Shown: positions 38,589 to 53,153 of the stretch, in pieces | Layout of the letters: the number at the start of each line of letters is the position of its first letter | Numbering within the stretch: position 1 is the first letter of the stretch | From: Pseudomonas sp. S09G 359 | GTDB lineage: Bacteria; Pseudomonadota; Gammaproteobacteria; Pseudomonadales; Pseudomonadaceae | Assembly (NCBI RefSeq): GCF_002843605.1 | Contig: NZ_CP025263.1 | Location: 1,060,501-1,124,500 of the forward strand | DNA length: 64,000 nt | Direction: 5' to 3' | The notes under the pieces: model-generated | What the model saw: the letters and a program-made list of their open reading frames with translations, nothing else | Databases searched by the model: none | What the model was told of the DNA's origin: nothing | Program-made: the position numbers and the translations under genes

Positions 38589-40051
38589 TGTCTCTTAGCC
38601 TGAACAAGATTTTTGCCCACGCTGGCCGTGATCTGCTGATTCGCGAGTTGAGCCTGGACAGCCGCAATGTACGCGCGGGTGACCTGTTCCTCGCGGTGCC
38701 GGGCGGCAAGTACGACGGTCGTGCACATATCGCCGACGCCCTGCAACGCGGTGCCGCAGCCGTGGCGTATGAAGTGGAAGGCGCCACTGTGCTGCCGATC
38801 ACTGACGTGCCGTTGATTCCGGTCAAGGGCCTGGCCAAGCAACTGTCGGACATCGCCGGGCGCTTTTATGGCGACCCGAGCCGCCACCTCAACCTGGTGG
38901 GCGTCACCGGCACCAACGGCAAGACCAGCGTGACCCAGCTTGTCGCGCAAGCGCTGGACCTGCTGGGCCAGCATTGCGGCATTGTCGGCACCCTGGGCAC
39001 CGGTTTCTACGGCGCGCTGCAAAGCGGCCTGCACACCACGCCGAACCCGATCGCCGTGCAAGCGACCCTGGCCGACCTGAAGAAGGCCGGGGCCAAGGCG
39101 GTTGCCATGGAAGTGTCGTCCCACGGCCTGGACCAAGGCCGCGTGACCGCGCTGGCGTTTGATGTGGCGGTGATGACCAACCTGTCCCGCGATCATCTTG
39201 ATTACCACGGCACCATGGAGGCGTACGCCGCCGCCAAGGCCAAGCTGTTTGCCTGGAATGACCTGAAGTGCCGGGTGGTTAACCTGGACGATGAGTTCGG
39301 CCGCCAGTTGGCTGCCGAGGACAGCGAAGCGCGCCTGATCAGCTACAGCCTTAAAGATGCCAGCGCGTACCTGTATTGCCGCGAAGCCCGGTTCAATGAC
39401 GAAGGCGTGCGCGCCACGCTGGTCACGCCTCAGGGCGAACACCATTTGCGCAGCACCTTGCTCGGTCGTTTCAACCTGAGCAACGTGCTGGCTGCCATCG
39501 GCGCCTTGCTCGGCCTGGATTACGCCCTTGATGAAATCCTGCGTGTGCTGCCCAAGCTCGAAGGCCCGGCCGGGCGCATGCAGCGCCTGGGTGGCGGCAC
39601 TCAGCCGCTGGTGGTGGTCGACTATGCCCACACGCCGGATGCCTTGGAAAAAGTCCTCGAAGCCTTGCGCCCTCACGCCAAGGGCAAGTTGCTGTGCCTG
39701 TTCGGCTGTGGCGGTGATCGCGATCGCGGCAAGCGCCCGCTGATGGCCGAGATTGTCGAGCGCCTGGCCGATGGCGTGCTTGTCACCGACGACAACCCAC
39801 GCAGCGAAGACCCGAGCCAGATTTTCGACGACATCCGGGCAGGCTTCAAAGACGCGTCCAAGGCCACCTTCGTGGCGGGTCGCGGTGCGGCCATTGCCCA
39901 ACTGATCGCCAGCGCCAGTGCCGACGACGTGGTGGTGTTGGCCGGTAAAGGCCACGAGGACTATCAGGAAATCAATGGCGAGCGGCATGCCTTCTCCGAT
40001 CTGGTCGAGGCCGATCACGCCCTGACTGCCTGGGAGGTTGCCCATGCTTAA
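38588..40051 (+). CDS. murE: UDP-MurNAc-tripeptide ligase MurE (meso-diaminopimelate adding)
   Basis: The 487-residue Mur ligase has the ATP-binding motif GTNGKTS (108-114) and the DNPR motif (402-405) that selects meso-diaminopimelate as the third amino acid of the stem peptide. Central-domain residues such as DYAHTPDALE are also present. It acts in the cytoplasm on UDP-MurNAc-L-Ala-D-Glu. It starts at the ftsI stop, and its stop overlaps the murF start. Confidence 0.96.
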
Positions 40052-41414
40052 AGCGATGAAATTCAGCCAACTGACCCAGGCCCTGTCGGCCCGTGTACTG
40101 TCAGCCGATTGCAGCTTCGATGGCGTCAGTATCGACAGCCGCAACATCAAGCCGGGGCAACTGTTCGTGGCGTTGGCTGGGCCACGTTTCGACGGCCACG
40201 ACTACCTGAATGACGTCGCCGCCAAAGGTGCTGCAGGTGCCTTGGTGCAGCGTGAAGTGGCGGACTCCAGCCTGCCGCAACTGCTGGTCGCCGATACCCG
40301 CCTGGCCCTCGGCCAGTTGGGTGCGCTGAACCGTGCCGCCTTTGATAAGCCGGTTGCGGCCGTCACCGGCTCCAGCGGCAAGACCACGGTCAAGGAACTG
40401 CTCGCCGGTGTCCTGCGCACGCGCGGGCCGGTGCTGGCTACCCGTGGCAACCTGAACAATGATTTCGGCGCTCCGCTGACCCTGCTCGAACTGGCCCCGG
40501 AACACACGGCGGCCGTGATCGAACTGGGGGCATCGCGCATCGGCGAAATCGCCTACACCGTGGCGCTGACCAAGCCCCACGTAGCAATCATCAACAACGC
40601 CGGTACCGCCCATGTCGGCGAGTTCGGTGGCCCGGAAAAAATCGTCGAAGCCAAGGGCGAAATCCTTGAAGGCCTCGATGCCTCGGGCACGGCGGTACTG
40701 AACCTGGACGACAAAGCCTTCGAAACCTGGCGTGTACGCGCGGCCGGTCGCAAGGTGCTGACGTTTGCCGTGCTGAATGCGGCGGCGGATTTTCACGCCG
40801 CCGACATCAGTGTGGATGCCCGTGGTTGCCCGTCCTTTACCTTGCATACACCGCAAGGCAGCGAGCACGTGCAGTTGAACCTGCTGGGCAACCATAACGT
40901 CGCCAACGCCTTGGCCGCCGCCGCCGCCGCTTACGCCTTGGGCGTGTCGCTGTTCGGTATCGCGACCGGGCTGGGCGCAGTGCAGCCGGTCAAGGGCCGC
41001 ACGGTCGCGCAACTGGCGACCAACGGCATGCGCGTGATCGACGACACCTACAACGCCAACCCGTCTTCCATCAACGCCGCCGTTGACCTGCTCAAAGGCT
41101 TTGCCGGGCGCACAGTGCTGGTGCTGGGCGATATCGGCGAGTTGGGCGACTGGGCTGAGGCAGGCCATCGTGAAGTCGGCGCCTACGCAGCCGGCAAGGT
41201 CGACGCGCTTTACGCCGTTGGAACCAACATGGCTCACGCCGTCGCTGCTTTCGGCCCAGGTGCGCAGCACTTCGCGACCCAGGCCGAACTGATCCAGGCG
41301 CTGACCGCGGCTGAACACGACAAACACACAACCATTTTGATCAAGGGATCGCGCAGCGCGGTGATGGAAAACGTCGTCGCGGCCTTGTGTGGCTCAAGTA
41401 CGGAGAAACATTAA
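40044..41414 (+). CDS. murF: UDP-MurNAc-tripeptide--D-Ala-D-Ala ligase MurF
   Basis: The 456-residue Mur ligase contains the N-terminal [20 protein letters not shown] block, the ATP loop GSSGKTT (about 109-115) and [10 protein letters not shown] in the C-terminal domain. It adds the D-Ala-D-Ala dipeptide, finishing the cytoplasmic pentapeptide precursor. The start at 40044 ([10 protein letters not shown]) is chosen over an upstream TTG because GGGAGG lies at correct spacing. It overlaps murE by eight bases and mraY by one. Confidence 0.95.
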   Translation: MLKAMKFSQLTQALSARVLSADCSFDGVSIDSRNIKPGQLFVALAGPRFDGHDYLNDVAAKGAAGALVQREVADSSLPQLLVADTRLALGQLGALNRAAFDKPVAAVTGSSGKTTVKELLAGVLRTRGPVLATRGNLNNDFGAPLTLLELAPEHTAAVIELGASRIGEIAYTVALTKPHVAIINNAGTAHVGEFGGPEKIVEAKGEILEGLDASGTAVLNLDDKAFETWRVRAAGRKVLTFAVLNAAADFHAADISVDARGCPSFTLHTPQGSEHVQLNLLGNHNVANALAAAAAAYALGVSLFGIATGLGAVQPVKGRTVAQLATNGMRVIDDTYNANPSSINAAVDLLKGFAGRTVLVLGDIGELGDWAEAGHREVGAYAAGKVDALYAVGTNMAHAVAAFGPGAQHFATQAELIQALTAAEHDKHTTILIKGSRSAVMENVVAALCGSSTEKH

Positions 41415-42496
41415 TGCTGCTGCTGCTGGCTGAGTATCTGCAACAGTTCCACAAAGGCTTCGCGGTCTTTCAGTACCTGACCCTGCGCGGGATCCTGGGT
41501 GTGCTGACCGCGCTGTCTCTGTCGCTGTTTTTGGGGCCGTGGATGATCCGCACCCTGCAGAACCTGCAAATTGGTCAATCGGTCCGTAACGACGGCCCGC
41601 AGTCGCACCTGTCCAAGTCCGGCACCCCGACCATGGGCGGCGCGCTGATCCTGTCGTCCATCGGCATCAGCACCTTGCTTTGGGCCGACCTGCACAACCG
41701 CTACGTGTGGACCGTGCTGCTGGTGACCCTGTTGTTCGGCGCCATCGGCTGGGTCGATGACTACCGCAAAGTGATCGAGAAAAACTCCAAGGGGCTGCCA
41801 AGCCGCTGGAAGTATTTCTGGCAGTCGGTGTTTGGTTTGGGCGCAGCGATTTTCCTGTTCATGACCGCGCCAAGTGCGGTGGAAACCACGCTGATCATCC
41901 CGATGCTCAAGGACGCCAGCATTCCACTGGGCGTTGGTTTCGTGGTGCTGACCTACTTCGTGATCGTCGGCTCCAGCAACGCGGTGAACCTCACAGACGG
42001 CCTCGACGGCCTGGCGATCATGCCGACAGTGATGGTGGGCGGCGCGCTCGGCATCTTCTGCTACCTGTCGGGTAACGTGAAATTCGCTGAATACCTGCTG
42101 ATCCCCTATGTACCGGGCGCGGGTGAGCTGATCGTGTTCTGTGGCGCTTTGATTGGTGCGGGCCTGGGCTTCCTGTGGTTCAACACCTACCCGGCGCAAG
42201 TCTTCATGGGTGACGTCGGCGCACTGGCGCTGGGCGCGGCCCTGGGCACCATCGCGGTGATCGTTCGCCAGGAAATCGTGTTGTTCATCATGGGCGGTGT
42301 GTTCGTGATGGAAACCCTGTCGGTGGTCATCCAGGTGGCTTCCTTCAAATTGACCGGGCGCCGCGTGTTCCGCATGGCGCCGATCCACCACCACTTTGAA
42401 CTCAAGGGCTGGCCTGAGCCGCGTGTGATCGTCCGTTTCTGGATCATCACCGTGATTCTGGTACTGGTCGGCCTTGCCACCCTGAAACTGAGGTAG
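41414..42496 (+). CDS. mraY: Phospho-MurNAc-pentapeptide translocase MraY
   Basis: The 360-residue polytopic membrane enzyme has the conserved catalytic segments [19 protein letters not shown] and [14 protein letters not shown], and about ten transmembrane helices. It transfers phospho-MurNAc-pentapeptide to undecaprenyl phosphate, making lipid I. The start is ATG at 41414 in a TAATG overlap with murF; an open extension to 41387 is inside murF and rejected. Confidence 0.96.
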   Translation: MLLLLAEYLQQFHKGFAVFQYLTLRGILGVLTALSLSLFLGPWMIRTLQNLQIGQSVRNDGPQSHLSKSGTPTMGGALILSSIGISTLLWADLHNRYVWTVLLVTLLFGAIGWVDDYRKVIEKNSKGLPSRWKYFWQSVFGLGAAIFLFMTAPSAVETTLIIPMLKDASIPLGVGFVVLTYFVIVGSSNAVNLTDGLDGLAIMPTVMVGGALGIFCYLSGNVKFAEYLLIPYVPGAGELIVFCGALIGAGLGFLWFNTYPAQVFMGDVGALALGAALGTIAVIVRQEIVLFIMGGVFVMETLSVVIQVASFKLTGRRVFRMAPIHHHFELKGWPEPRVIVRFWIITVILVLVGLATLKLR

Positions 42497-42502
42497 AAAC
42501 GA

Positions 42503-43849
42503 GTGTCCCTGATCGCTTCAGACCACTTCCGCATCGTTGTCGGCCTCGGCAAGAGCGGCATGTCCCTGGTTCGCTTCCTGGCGAACCGGGGCAAGCCGTT
42601 TGCTGTGGCCGATACGCGGGAAAATCCACCGGAGCTGGTCACGCTGCGCCGTGACTACCCGCACGTGGAAGTGCGTTGTGGCGAGCTGGATGTCGAGTTT
42701 CTGTGCCGCGCCGATGAGCTCTACGTGAGCCCGGGCCTGGCCCTGGCGACACCGGCCCTGCAGGCTGCGGCGGCGCGTGGCGTGAAGCTGTCCGGAGACA
42801 TCGACCTGTTCGCGCGTAACGCCAAGGCGCCGATCGTGGCGATCAGTGGTTCCAACGCCAAAAGCACCGTGACCACCCTGGTCGGCGAGATGGCGGCTGC
42901 GGCCGGCAAACGCGTGGCCGTGGGCGGAAACCTCGGCACGCCGGCCCTGGATTTGCTCAGCGATGACGTTGAGTTGTACGTGATGGAGCTGTCGAGCTTC
43001 CAGCTGGAAACCACCCACGACCTGGGGGCTGAAGTGGCCACCGTGTTGAACGTGAGTGAAGACCACATGGACCGCTACAGCGGCCTGCCGGCGTACCACC
43101 TGGCCAAGCACCGGATCTTCCGTGGCGCCAAGCAATTTGTGGTCAACCGTCAGGATGCCCTGAGCCGTCCACTGATGGGCGAAGGCATGCCTTGCTGGAC
43201 CTTCGGCCTGGGCAAACCCGACTTCAAGGCCTTCGGTATTCGCGAAGAGAACGGCGAGAAATACCTGGCCTTCGAATTCCAGAACCTGATGCCGGTGCGC
43301 GAGCTGAAAATCCGTGGCGCCCACAACCAGTCCAATGCCTTGGCTGCCTTGGCCCTCGGGCATGCCGTGGGCCTGCCATTCGACGCCATGTTGTCGAGCC
43401 TGCGCACCTTCGGCGGGCTTGAACATCGCTGCCAATGGGTACGCGACCTCGATGGTGTCAGCTATTACAACGATTCCAAGGCCACCAACGTCGGTGCCGC
43501 ATTGGCCGCCATCGAAGGCCTGGGCGCCGATATCGAAGGCAAACTGGTGCTGATCGCCGGTGGCGACGGCAAGGGTGCCGACTTCAAAGACCTTAAAGCT
43601 CCGGTGGCGGCCCATTGCCGTGCCGTGGTGCTGATGGGGCGCGACTCTGACCTGATCGCCGCCGCCCTCGGCGACGCCGTGCCGCAAGTGCGCGCAACGT
43701 CCCTGGACGACGCGATTGCCCACTGCAAAGCCCTGGCCCAACCGGGCGATGCCGTGCTGCTGTCGCCGGCCTGTGCCAGCTTCGACATGTTCAAGAACTA
43801 CGAGGAGCGCGGCCAGCTGTTCGCCCGCGCCGTGGAGGGCTTGGCATGA
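42503..43849 (+). CDS. murD: UDP-MurNAc-L-alanine--D-glutamate ligase MurD
   Basis: The 448-residue Mur ligase has an N-terminal Rossmann-type UDP-binding domain (VVGLGKSGMS, about 12-21), an ATP loop GSNAKST (about 114-120), and the C-terminal GGLEHRCQWVRDLDGVSYYN block typical of MurD. It adds D-glutamate to UDP-MurNAc-L-Ala. The start is GTG at 42503, six bases after the mraY stop. The stop overlaps the ftsW start by four bases. Confidence 0.95.
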   Translation: MSLIASDHFRIVVGLGKSGMSLVRFLANRGKPFAVADTRENPPELVTLRRDYPHVEVRCGELDVEFLCRADELYVSPGLALATPALQAAAARGVKLSGDIDLFARNAKAPIVAISGSNAKSTVTTLVGEMAAAAGKRVAVGGNLGTPALDLLSDDVELYVMELSSFQLETTHDLGAEVATVLNVSEDHMDRYSGLPAYHLAKHRIFRGAKQFVVNRQDALSRPLMGEGMPCWTFGLGKPDFKAFGIREENGEKYLAFEFQNLMPVRELKIRGAHNQSNALAALALGHAVGLPFDAMLSSLRTFGGLEHRCQWVRDLDGVSYYNDSKATNVGAALAAIEGLGADIEGKLVLIAGGDGKGADFKDLKAPVAAHCRAVVLMGRDSDLIAAALGDAVPQVRATSLDDAIAHCKALAQPGDAVLLSPACASFDMFKNYEERGQLFARAVEGLA

Positions 43850-45069
43850 ACATCAACTTCCGAAACATCATCAAGCCGTACCCGTCGCCGATTATTACCG
43901 GGCGCGGTATCGACCTGGATTTCCCGATGCTCGCCGGTTGCCTCGCCCTGCTGGGCCTGGGCCTGGTGATGATCACCTCGGCCTCGTCCGAAGTGGCCGC
44001 CGTGCAGTCGGGCAACACCCTGTACATGATGATCCGCCACCTGGTGTACCTGGTGATCGGCCTCGGTGCCTGCATCGTGACCATGATGATCCCCATCGCC
44101 ACTTGGCAACGCCTGGGTTGGCTGATGCTGATCGGTGCATTTGGCTTGCTGATCATGGTGATCCTGCCCGGCATCGGCCGGGAGGTGAACGGTTCGATGC
44201 GCTGGATCGGCTTCGGCGCGTTCAACGTGCAGCCGTCGGAAATCGCCAAGGTGTTCGTGGTGATCTACCTCGCGGGCTACCTGGTGCGGCGCCAGAAAGA
44301 AGTGCGCGAAAGCTGGATGGGCTTCTTCAAGCCGTTCATCGTGCTGCTGCCTATGGCCGGCTTGTTGCTGATGGAGCCCGACTTCGGTGCCACCGTCGTG
44401 ATGATGGGGGCGGCGGCGGCGATGTTGTTCCTCGGCGGCGTTGGGCTGTTCCGCTTCACCTTGATGGTGGTGCTGGCGGTCGCGGCCGTGACCATCCTGG
44501 TGCAGGCGCAACCCTACCGGATGGCTCGTCTGATTACCTTTACCGACCCCTGGTCCGATCAGTTCGGCTCCGGCTACCAGCTGACCCAGGCGTTGATCGC
44601 CTTCGGTCGCGGCGAGTGGCTGGGCGTGGGCCTGGGCAACAGCGTGCAGAAACAGTTCTACCTGCCCGAAGCGCACACCGACTTCGTGTTCTCGGTACTT
44701 GCCGAAGAGCTGGGTGTGGTGGGTTCGTTGTGCACCGTCGCACTGTTCGTATTCGTGTGCGTGCGCGGCATGTACATCGGCTTGTGGGCCGAGAAGGCCA
44801 AACAGTATTTCGCCGCGTATGTGGCGTACGGCTTGTCGTTCCTGTGGATCGGCCAGTTCCTGATCAACATCGGCGTGAACGTCGGCCTGCTGCCGACCAA
44901 GGGCCTGACCTTGCCGTTCCTCAGTTACGGCGGCAGTTCGTTGGTGATCTGCTGCGCGTGCCTGGGCTTGTTGCTGCGCATCGAGTGGGAGAGTCGAACC
45001 CACCTGGGCAGCGAAGAGATGGAGTTCAGCGAAAGCGACTTCGCCGAGGAGCCGACCCATGGGCGCTAA
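43846..45069 (+). CDS. ftsW: Septal peptidoglycan glycosyltransferase FtsW
   Basis: The 407-residue SEDS-family protein has about ten membrane helices. SEDS landmarks include IGFGAFNVQPSEIAKVFVVI, the large loop around PEAHTDFVFSVLAEELG with the catalytic Asp region, and the C-terminal LPFLSYGGSSL motif. It polymerises lipid II at the septum with FtsI. The N-terminus (MNINFRNIIKPYPSP) is cytoplasmic. It overlaps murD at its start and murG at its end. Confidence 0.95.
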   Translation: MNINFRNIIKPYPSPIITGRGIDLDFPMLAGCLALLGLGLVMITSASSEVAAVQSGNTLYMMIRHLVYLVIGLGACIVTMMIPIATWQRLGWLMLIGAFGLLIMVILPGIGREVNGSMRWIGFGAFNVQPSEIAKVFVVIYLAGYLVRRQKEVRESWMGFFKPFIVLLPMAGLLLMEPDFGATVVMMGAAAAMLFLGGVGLFRFTLMVVLAVAAVTILVQAQPYRMARLITFTDPWSDQFGSGYQLTQALIAFGRGEWLGVGLGNSVQKQFYLPEAHTDFVFSVLAEELGVVGSLCTVALFVFVCVRGMYIGLWAEKAKQYFAAYVAYGLSFLWIGQFLINIGVNVGLLPTKGLTLPFLSYGGSSLVICCACLGLLLRIEWESRTHLGSEEMEFSESDFAEEPTHGR

Positions 45070-46121
45070 CGTGCTGATCATGGCGGGCGGCACCGGGGGC
45101 CATGTGTTCCCGGCCCTGGCGTGCGCGCGGGAGTTCCAGAACCGTGGCTACACCGTGCACTGGCTGGGCACGCCGCGCGGCATCGAAAACGAATTGGTAC
45201 CGAATGCCGGCTTGCCGCTGCATCTGATCAACGTCACCGGCCTGCGTGGCAAGGGCAAGTTGTCCTTGCTCAAGGCGCCGTTCGTGTTGCTCAAGGCGGT
45301 GTGGCAGGCGCGCAAGGTCATCCGTGAATTGCAACCGGTGTGCGTGCTCGGCTTTGGCGGTTATGTGACCGGCCCCGGTGGCGTCGCAGCCAAGCTGGCC
45401 GGCGTGCCGGTGATCGTGCACGAACAGAATGCCGTCGCCGGTACCGCCAACCGCCTGCTGGTGCCGTTGGCCGCGCGGGTGTGTGAAGCGTTCCCGAACA
45501 CCTTCAGTGCCTCGGACAAGCGCCGCACCACCGGCAACCCGGTGCGCACCGAGCTGTTTATGGACATCGCCCGCCAGGCCCTGGCCGGGCGCAAGGCGCA
45601 CCTGCTGATCCTGGGCGGAAGCCTGGGCGCGGAGCCGTTGAACAAATTGCTGCCGGAAGCGGTGGCGCAACTTCCTGAGGAATTGCGCCCGGAGATCTTC
45701 CACCAGGCCGGCAAGAACCACGATGAAGTCACCGCCGCGCGCTACCGCGAGGCGGGTGTGGCAGCCAATGTGCAGCCCTTCATCAAAGACATGGCCCATG
45801 CCTATGGCTGGGCCGACCTGGTGGTCTGCCGCGCTGGTGCGCTGACCGTCAGTGAACTGGCCGCCGCCGGTCTGCCGTCCTTGCTGGTGCCTTTGCCCCA
45901 TGCGATTGACGATCACCAGACCCGCAACGCCGAATATTTGGCCGGGGAGGGCGCTGCCTTCCTGCTGCCGCAAAGAACGACTGGCGCCGCCGATTTGGCC
46001 GCACGCCTGACCGAGGTTTTGATGCAACCGGAACGACTCAACAGCATGGCGAGCACCGCAAGCCGCCTGGCCAAACCTGACGCAACCCGCACCGTGGTCG
46101 ATATCTGCCTGGAGGTGGCCC

Positions 46122-46129
<8 letters not shown>
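45059..46129 (+). CDS. murG: UDP-GlcNAc transferase MurG
   Basis: The 356-residue GT-B glycosyltransferase has the N-terminal [14 protein letters not shown] loop and GFGGYVTGP. The C-terminal block [20 protein letters not shown], with the [13 protein letters not shown] sequence, binds UDP-GlcNAc. It converts lipid I to lipid II on the cytoplasmic face. The start lies 11 bases inside ftsW, and the stop overlaps murC by eight bases. Confidence 0.96.
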
Positions 46130-48520
<2,391 letters not shown>

Positions 48521-48524
48521 GCAC

Positions 48525-49394
48525 ATGAACGGCGCATCGCTTCGTCATCAGCAACCCCCAGCACCCGGCCGCAAGCCGGTGCCACGGGGTGCCAGCCGCA
48601 TGGTGGCTAAAGAGCCGATGTCGGCGCGCCTGCCGAAAGCCAATTTTGGTTTCTTGAAGGCGCTGTTCTGGCCGGTGTTGCTGGTGGTGCTGGGCTTCGG
48701 AACCTACGAGGGCGCACAGCGTCTGTTGCCGTATGCCGATCGGCCGATCACCAAGATCAGCGTGCAGGGCGACTTGAGCTACATCAGCCAGCAAGCAGTG
48801 CAGCAGCGCATCGGCCCGTACCTGGCGGCGAGCTTCTTCACCATCGACCTGGCCGGCATGCGCTCGGAGCTGGAACAAATGCCGTGGATCGCCCACGCCG
48901 AAGTCCGCCGCGTATGGCCGGACCAGGTGACGATCCGCCTGGAAGAACAACTGCCCGTGGCCCGTTGGGGCGATGAAGCGCTGTTGAACAACCAGGGCCA
49001 GGCGTTCACCCCGCGTGAGCTGGCCAACTACGAGCACCTGCCGCAGCTGTTCGGGCCGCAGCGGGCGCAACAGCAAGTGATGCAGCAGTACCAGGCCTTG
49101 AGCCAGATGCTGCGGCCACTGGGTTTCTCCATTGCGCGCCTGGAATTGCGTGAACGGGGCAGCTGGTTTTTGACCACCGGGGCAGGCAGTTCCGGCCCGG
49201 GCATCCAGTTGTTGCTGGGACGCGACCGCTTGGTGGAAAAGATGCGCCGCTTCATCGCCATCTATGACAAGACCTTGAAAGAACAGATTACGAACATTGC
49301 GAGCGTCGACCTGCGTTACGCCAACGGCCTTGCCGTCGGCTGGCGTGAACCGGCTGCGCCCACGGCAGCGCAACCCGCTGTCGCGAAGAATTAA
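48525..49394 (+). CDS. ftsQ: Cell division protein FtsQ
   Basis: The 289-residue bitopic protein has a basic proline-rich cytoplasmic N-terminus of about 45 residues and one membrane helix (about 47-63, [17 protein letters not shown]). A periplasmic POTRA domain follows ([20 protein letters not shown]), then the FtsQ beta domain. It recruits FtsL and FtsB. The start at 48525 is preceded by AAGAGG. The open frame upstream lies inside ddlB and is not used. Confidence 0.94.
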   Translation: MNGASLRHQQPPAPGRKPVPRGASRMVAKEPMSARLPKANFGFLKALFWPVLLVVLGFGTYEGAQRLLPYADRPITKISVQGDLSYISQQAVQQRIGPYLAASFFTIDLAGMRSELEQMPWIAHAEVRRVWPDQVTIRLEEQLPVARWGDEALLNNQGQAFTPRELANYEHLPQLFGPQRAQQQVMQQYQALSQMLRPLGFSIARLELRERGSWFLTTGAGSSGPGIQLLLGRDRLVEKMRRFIAIYDKTLKEQITNIASVDLRYANGLAVGWREPAAPTAAQPAVAKN

Positions 49395-49409
49395 GAAGAG
49401 GCAGGACCC

Positions 49410-50672
49410 ATGGCAAACGTGCAAAGCGGCAAAATGATCGTCGGTCTCGATATCGGCACCTCCAAGGTGGTGGCGCTGGTGGGTGAGGTCGGGGAAGACG
49501 GCGTAATCGAGATCGTCGGTATTGGCACGCATCCGTCCCGGGGCCTGAAGAAGGGCGTGGTGGTGAACATCGAGTCCACCGTGCAATCGATCCAGCGCGC
49601 CATCGAAGAAGCGCAGCTGATGGCCGGTTGCCGGATCCACTCGGCGTTCGTTGGCGTCGCGGGCAACCATATCCGCAGCCTGAACTCCCACGGCATCGTG
49701 GCGATCCGCGACCGTGAAGTCAGCTCGGCCGACCTTGAGCGCGTACTCGACGCCGCCCAGGCCGTGGCGATCCCGGCTGACCAGCGCGTGCTGCATACCC
49801 TGCCGCAGGACTACGTGATCGATAACCAGGAAGGCGTGCGTGAGCCCCTGGGCATGTCGGGCGTGCGCCTGGAAGCCAAGGTCCACGTGGTGACCTGCGC
49901 CGTCAACGCCGCACAGAACATTGAAAAATGCGTGCGCCGCTGCGGCCTGGAAATCGACGACATCATTCTTGAGCAACTGGCGTCTGCGTATTCGGTGCTG
50001 ACCGACGACGAAAAAGAGCTGGGCGTGTGCCTGGTGGACATCGGCGGCGGCACCACCGACATCGCGATCTTCACCGAGGGTGCGATCCGTCACACCGCCG
50101 TGATCCCGATTGCCGGCGACCAGGTCACCAACGACATCGCCATGGCGCTGCGTACACCGACCCAGTACGCCGAAGAAATCAAGATCCGCTACGCCTGCGC
50201 CCTGGCCAAGCTGGCCGGTGCCGGTGAAACCATCAAGGTGCCGAGCGTCGGCGACCGTCCACCGCGCGAGCTGTCGCGCCAGGCCTTGGCCGAAGTGGTC
50301 GAGCCGCGCTACGACGAGCTGTTCACCCTGATCCAGGCTGAACTGCGTCGCAGCGGCTACGAAGATTTGATCCCGGCCGGCATCGTGCTGACCGGTGGCA
50401 CCTCGAAGATGGAAGGCGCGGTCGAACTGGCCGAGGAAATCTTCCACATGCCGGTACGCCTGGGTGTTCCCCATGGCGTCAAAGGCCTGGGCGACGTGGT
50501 GCGCAACCCGATTTATTCCACCGGTGTGGGCTTGCTGTTATACGGGCTGCAAAAGCAGACCGACGGCATTTCCCTGTCGGGCCCGAGCAACCGTGACAGC
50601 TACCGCAGCGACGACGAAGCGAAAGCGCCGTTGTTCGAGCGCTTGCAGGCTTGGGTAAAAGGCAATTTCTAA
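49410..50672 (+). CDS. ftsA: Cell division protein FtsA
   Basis: The 420-residue actin-like protein has phosphate loops IVGLDIGTSKVVALVGE and VDIGGGTTDIAIF. It also has the GIVLTGGTSKMEG adenosine loop, the 1C subdomain, and a C-terminal amphipathic helix (LFERLQAWVKGNF) for membrane attachment. It tethers FtsZ and promotes FtsN-dependent activation. AGAGG lies nine to ten bases before the ATG; 15 bases separate it from ftsQ. Confidence 0.96.
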   Translation: MANVQSGKMIVGLDIGTSKVVALVGEVGEDGVIEIVGIGTHPSRGLKKGVVVNIESTVQSIQRAIEEAQLMAGCRIHSAFVGVAGNHIRSLNSHGIVAIRDREVSSADLERVLDAAQAVAIPADQRVLHTLPQDYVIDNQEGVREPLGMSGVRLEAKVHVVTCAVNAAQNIEKCVRRCGLEIDDIILEQLASAYSVLTDDEKELGVCLVDIGGGTTDIAIFTEGAIRHTAVIPIAGDQVTNDIAMALRTPTQYAEEIKIRYACALAKLAGAGETIKVPSVGDRPPRELSRQALAEVVEPRYDELFTLIQAELRRSGYEDLIPAGIVLTGGTSKMEGAVELAEEIFHMPVRLGVPHGVKGLGDVVRNPIYSTGVGLLLYGLQKQTDGISLSGPSNRDSYRSDDEAKAPLFERLQAWVKGNF

Positions 50673-50738
50673 AGATTTACCGCAACACCGTTTCAAGTAG
50701 TAGGCGAAAAAACTAGAGATAACGAAAGGAGAGGGAAC

Positions 50739-51935
50739 ATGTTCGAACTCGTAGACAACATCCCCGCCAGCCCGGTCATCAAAGTGATCGGTGTCGGCGG
50801 TGGCGGCGGCAACGCTGTCAACCATATGGTCAAGAGCAACATTGAAGGCGTTGAGTTCATCTGCGCCAACACTGATGCCCAGGCGCTGAAAAGCATTGGC
50901 GCGCGGACCATCCTGCAATTGGGCACAGCCGTGACCAAGGGCCTCGGCGCTGGCGCCAACCCGGAAGTCGGCCGTCAAGCCGCCCTGGAAGACCGCGAGC
51001 GTATTGCCGAAGTGCTGCAAGGCACCAACATGGTGTTCATCACCACCGGCATGGGCGGCGGTACCGGTACCGGTGCAGCCCCGATCATTGCCGAAGTGGC
51101 CAAGGAAATGGGGATCCTGACCGTTGCGGTCGTGACGCGTCCGTTCCCGTTCGAAGGCCGCAAGCGCATGCAGATCGCCGACGAAGGCATCCGTCTGCTG
51201 TCTGAAAGCGTCGACTCGTTGATCACCATCCCTAACGAGAAGCTGCTGACCATCCTGGGCAAGGACGCAAGCCTGCTGTCCGCGTTCGCCAAGGCTGACG
51301 ATGTACTGGCCGGTGCCGTTCGCGGTATCTCCGACATCATCAAGCGCCCAGGCATGATCAACGTCGACTTTGCCGACGTACGTACCGTGATGAGCGAAAT
51401 GGGCATGGCGATGATGGGCACTGGCTGCGCCAGCGGTCCGAACCGTGCACGTGAAGCCACTGAAGCGGCCATCCGCAACCCGTTGCTGGAAGACGTGAAC
51501 CTGCAAGGTGCACGCGGCATCCTGGTGAACATCACCGCCGGTCCTGACCTGTCCCTGGGTGAGTACTCCGACGTGGGTAGCATCATCGAAGCCTTCGCTT
51601 CCGAGCACGCCATGGTCAAAGTCGGTACCGTTATCGACCCGGACATGCGCGACGAACTGCACGTGACCGTGGTTGCTACCGGCCTGGGCGCGAAAATCGA
51701 GAAGCCTGTGAAGGTTATCGACAACACCGTACATACCAGCCACGCCAGCCAATCGGCTGCCGCTCCAGCGCCTTCGCGCCAGGAACTGCCGTCGGTGAAC
51801 TACCGTGACCTGGACCGTCCGACCGTGATGCGCAACCAGGCTCAGGCCGGTGCTGCAGCGTCGCGTAGCCCGAATCCGCAAGATGACCTGGACTACCTGG
51901 ACATCCCGGCATTCCTGCGTCGTCAGGCCGATTAA
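50739..51935 (+). CDS. ftsZ: Cell division GTPase FtsZ
   Basis: The 398-residue tubulin homologue has the GTP-binding signature GMGGGTGTGAAP (104-115), the T7 loop NVDFADVRTVM, a flexible linker (about 320-380) and the conserved C-terminal peptide DYLDIPAFLRRQ that binds FtsA and ZipA. It forms the cytokinetic ring. A strong AAAGGAGAGG precedes the start, in keeping with its high expression; the 66-base gap after ftsA may contain another promoter, which I cannot define. Confidence 0.97.
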   Translation: MFELVDNIPASPVIKVIGVGGGGGNAVNHMVKSNIEGVEFICANTDAQALKSIGARTILQLGTAVTKGLGAGANPEVGRQAALEDRERIAEVLQGTNMVFITTGMGGGTGTGAAPIIAEVAKEMGILTVAVVTRPFPFEGRKRMQIADEGIRLLSESVDSLITIPNEKLLTILGKDASLLSAFAKADDVLAGAVRGISDIIKRPGMINVDFADVRTVMSEMGMAMMGTGCASGPNRAREATEAAIRNPLLEDVNLQGARGILVNITAGPDLSLGEYSDVGSIIEAFASEHAMVKVGTVIDPDMRDELHVTVVATGLGAKIEKPVKVIDNTVHTSHASQSAAAPAPSRQELPSVNYRDLDRPTVMRNQAQAGAAASRSPNPQDDLDYLDIPAFLRRQAD

Positions 51936-52011
51936 TGGAATGTATCAGGGCTATGAAGGTGATTGGTGTTCAGCAAAGGTCTGGTCTGCTATCATCGCCA
52001 GCCTTTGTTGA

Positions 52012-52959
<948 letters not shown>

Positions 52960-52984
52960 GTAACAACTCTCTTTCTTTAGTTTT

Positions 52985-53013
52985 AAAAGGCCACCCTCGG
53001 GTGGCCTTTTTTT
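52985..53013 (+). terminator. Rho-independent terminator of the dcw-lpxC cluster
   Basis: AAAAGGCCACCC and GGGTGGCCTTTT form a stem with a two-base loop, followed by T residues, 26 bases after the lpxC stop. Confidence 0.93.
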
Positions 53014-53043
53014 ATGTAAAAAACCTACAGAACACTGGAAATC

Positions 53044-53138
53044 AACTGTGGGAGGGGGCTTGCCCCCGATAGCGGTGTGTCAGTTACACATGTGCTGGCT
53101 GGCACACCGTCATCGGGGGCAAACCCCCTCCCACAGTT
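53044..53138. repeat. REPIN, copy 3
   Basis: Arms AACTGTGGGAGGGGGCTTGC and the matching inverse, separated by a partly symmetrical spacer, are the same family as at 2973. One mismatch is present in the right arm (GCAAACCCCC). It lies between convergent lpxC and the diguanylate cyclase gene. Confidence 0.9.
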
Positions 53139-53153
53139 GGATCTGATTCAACA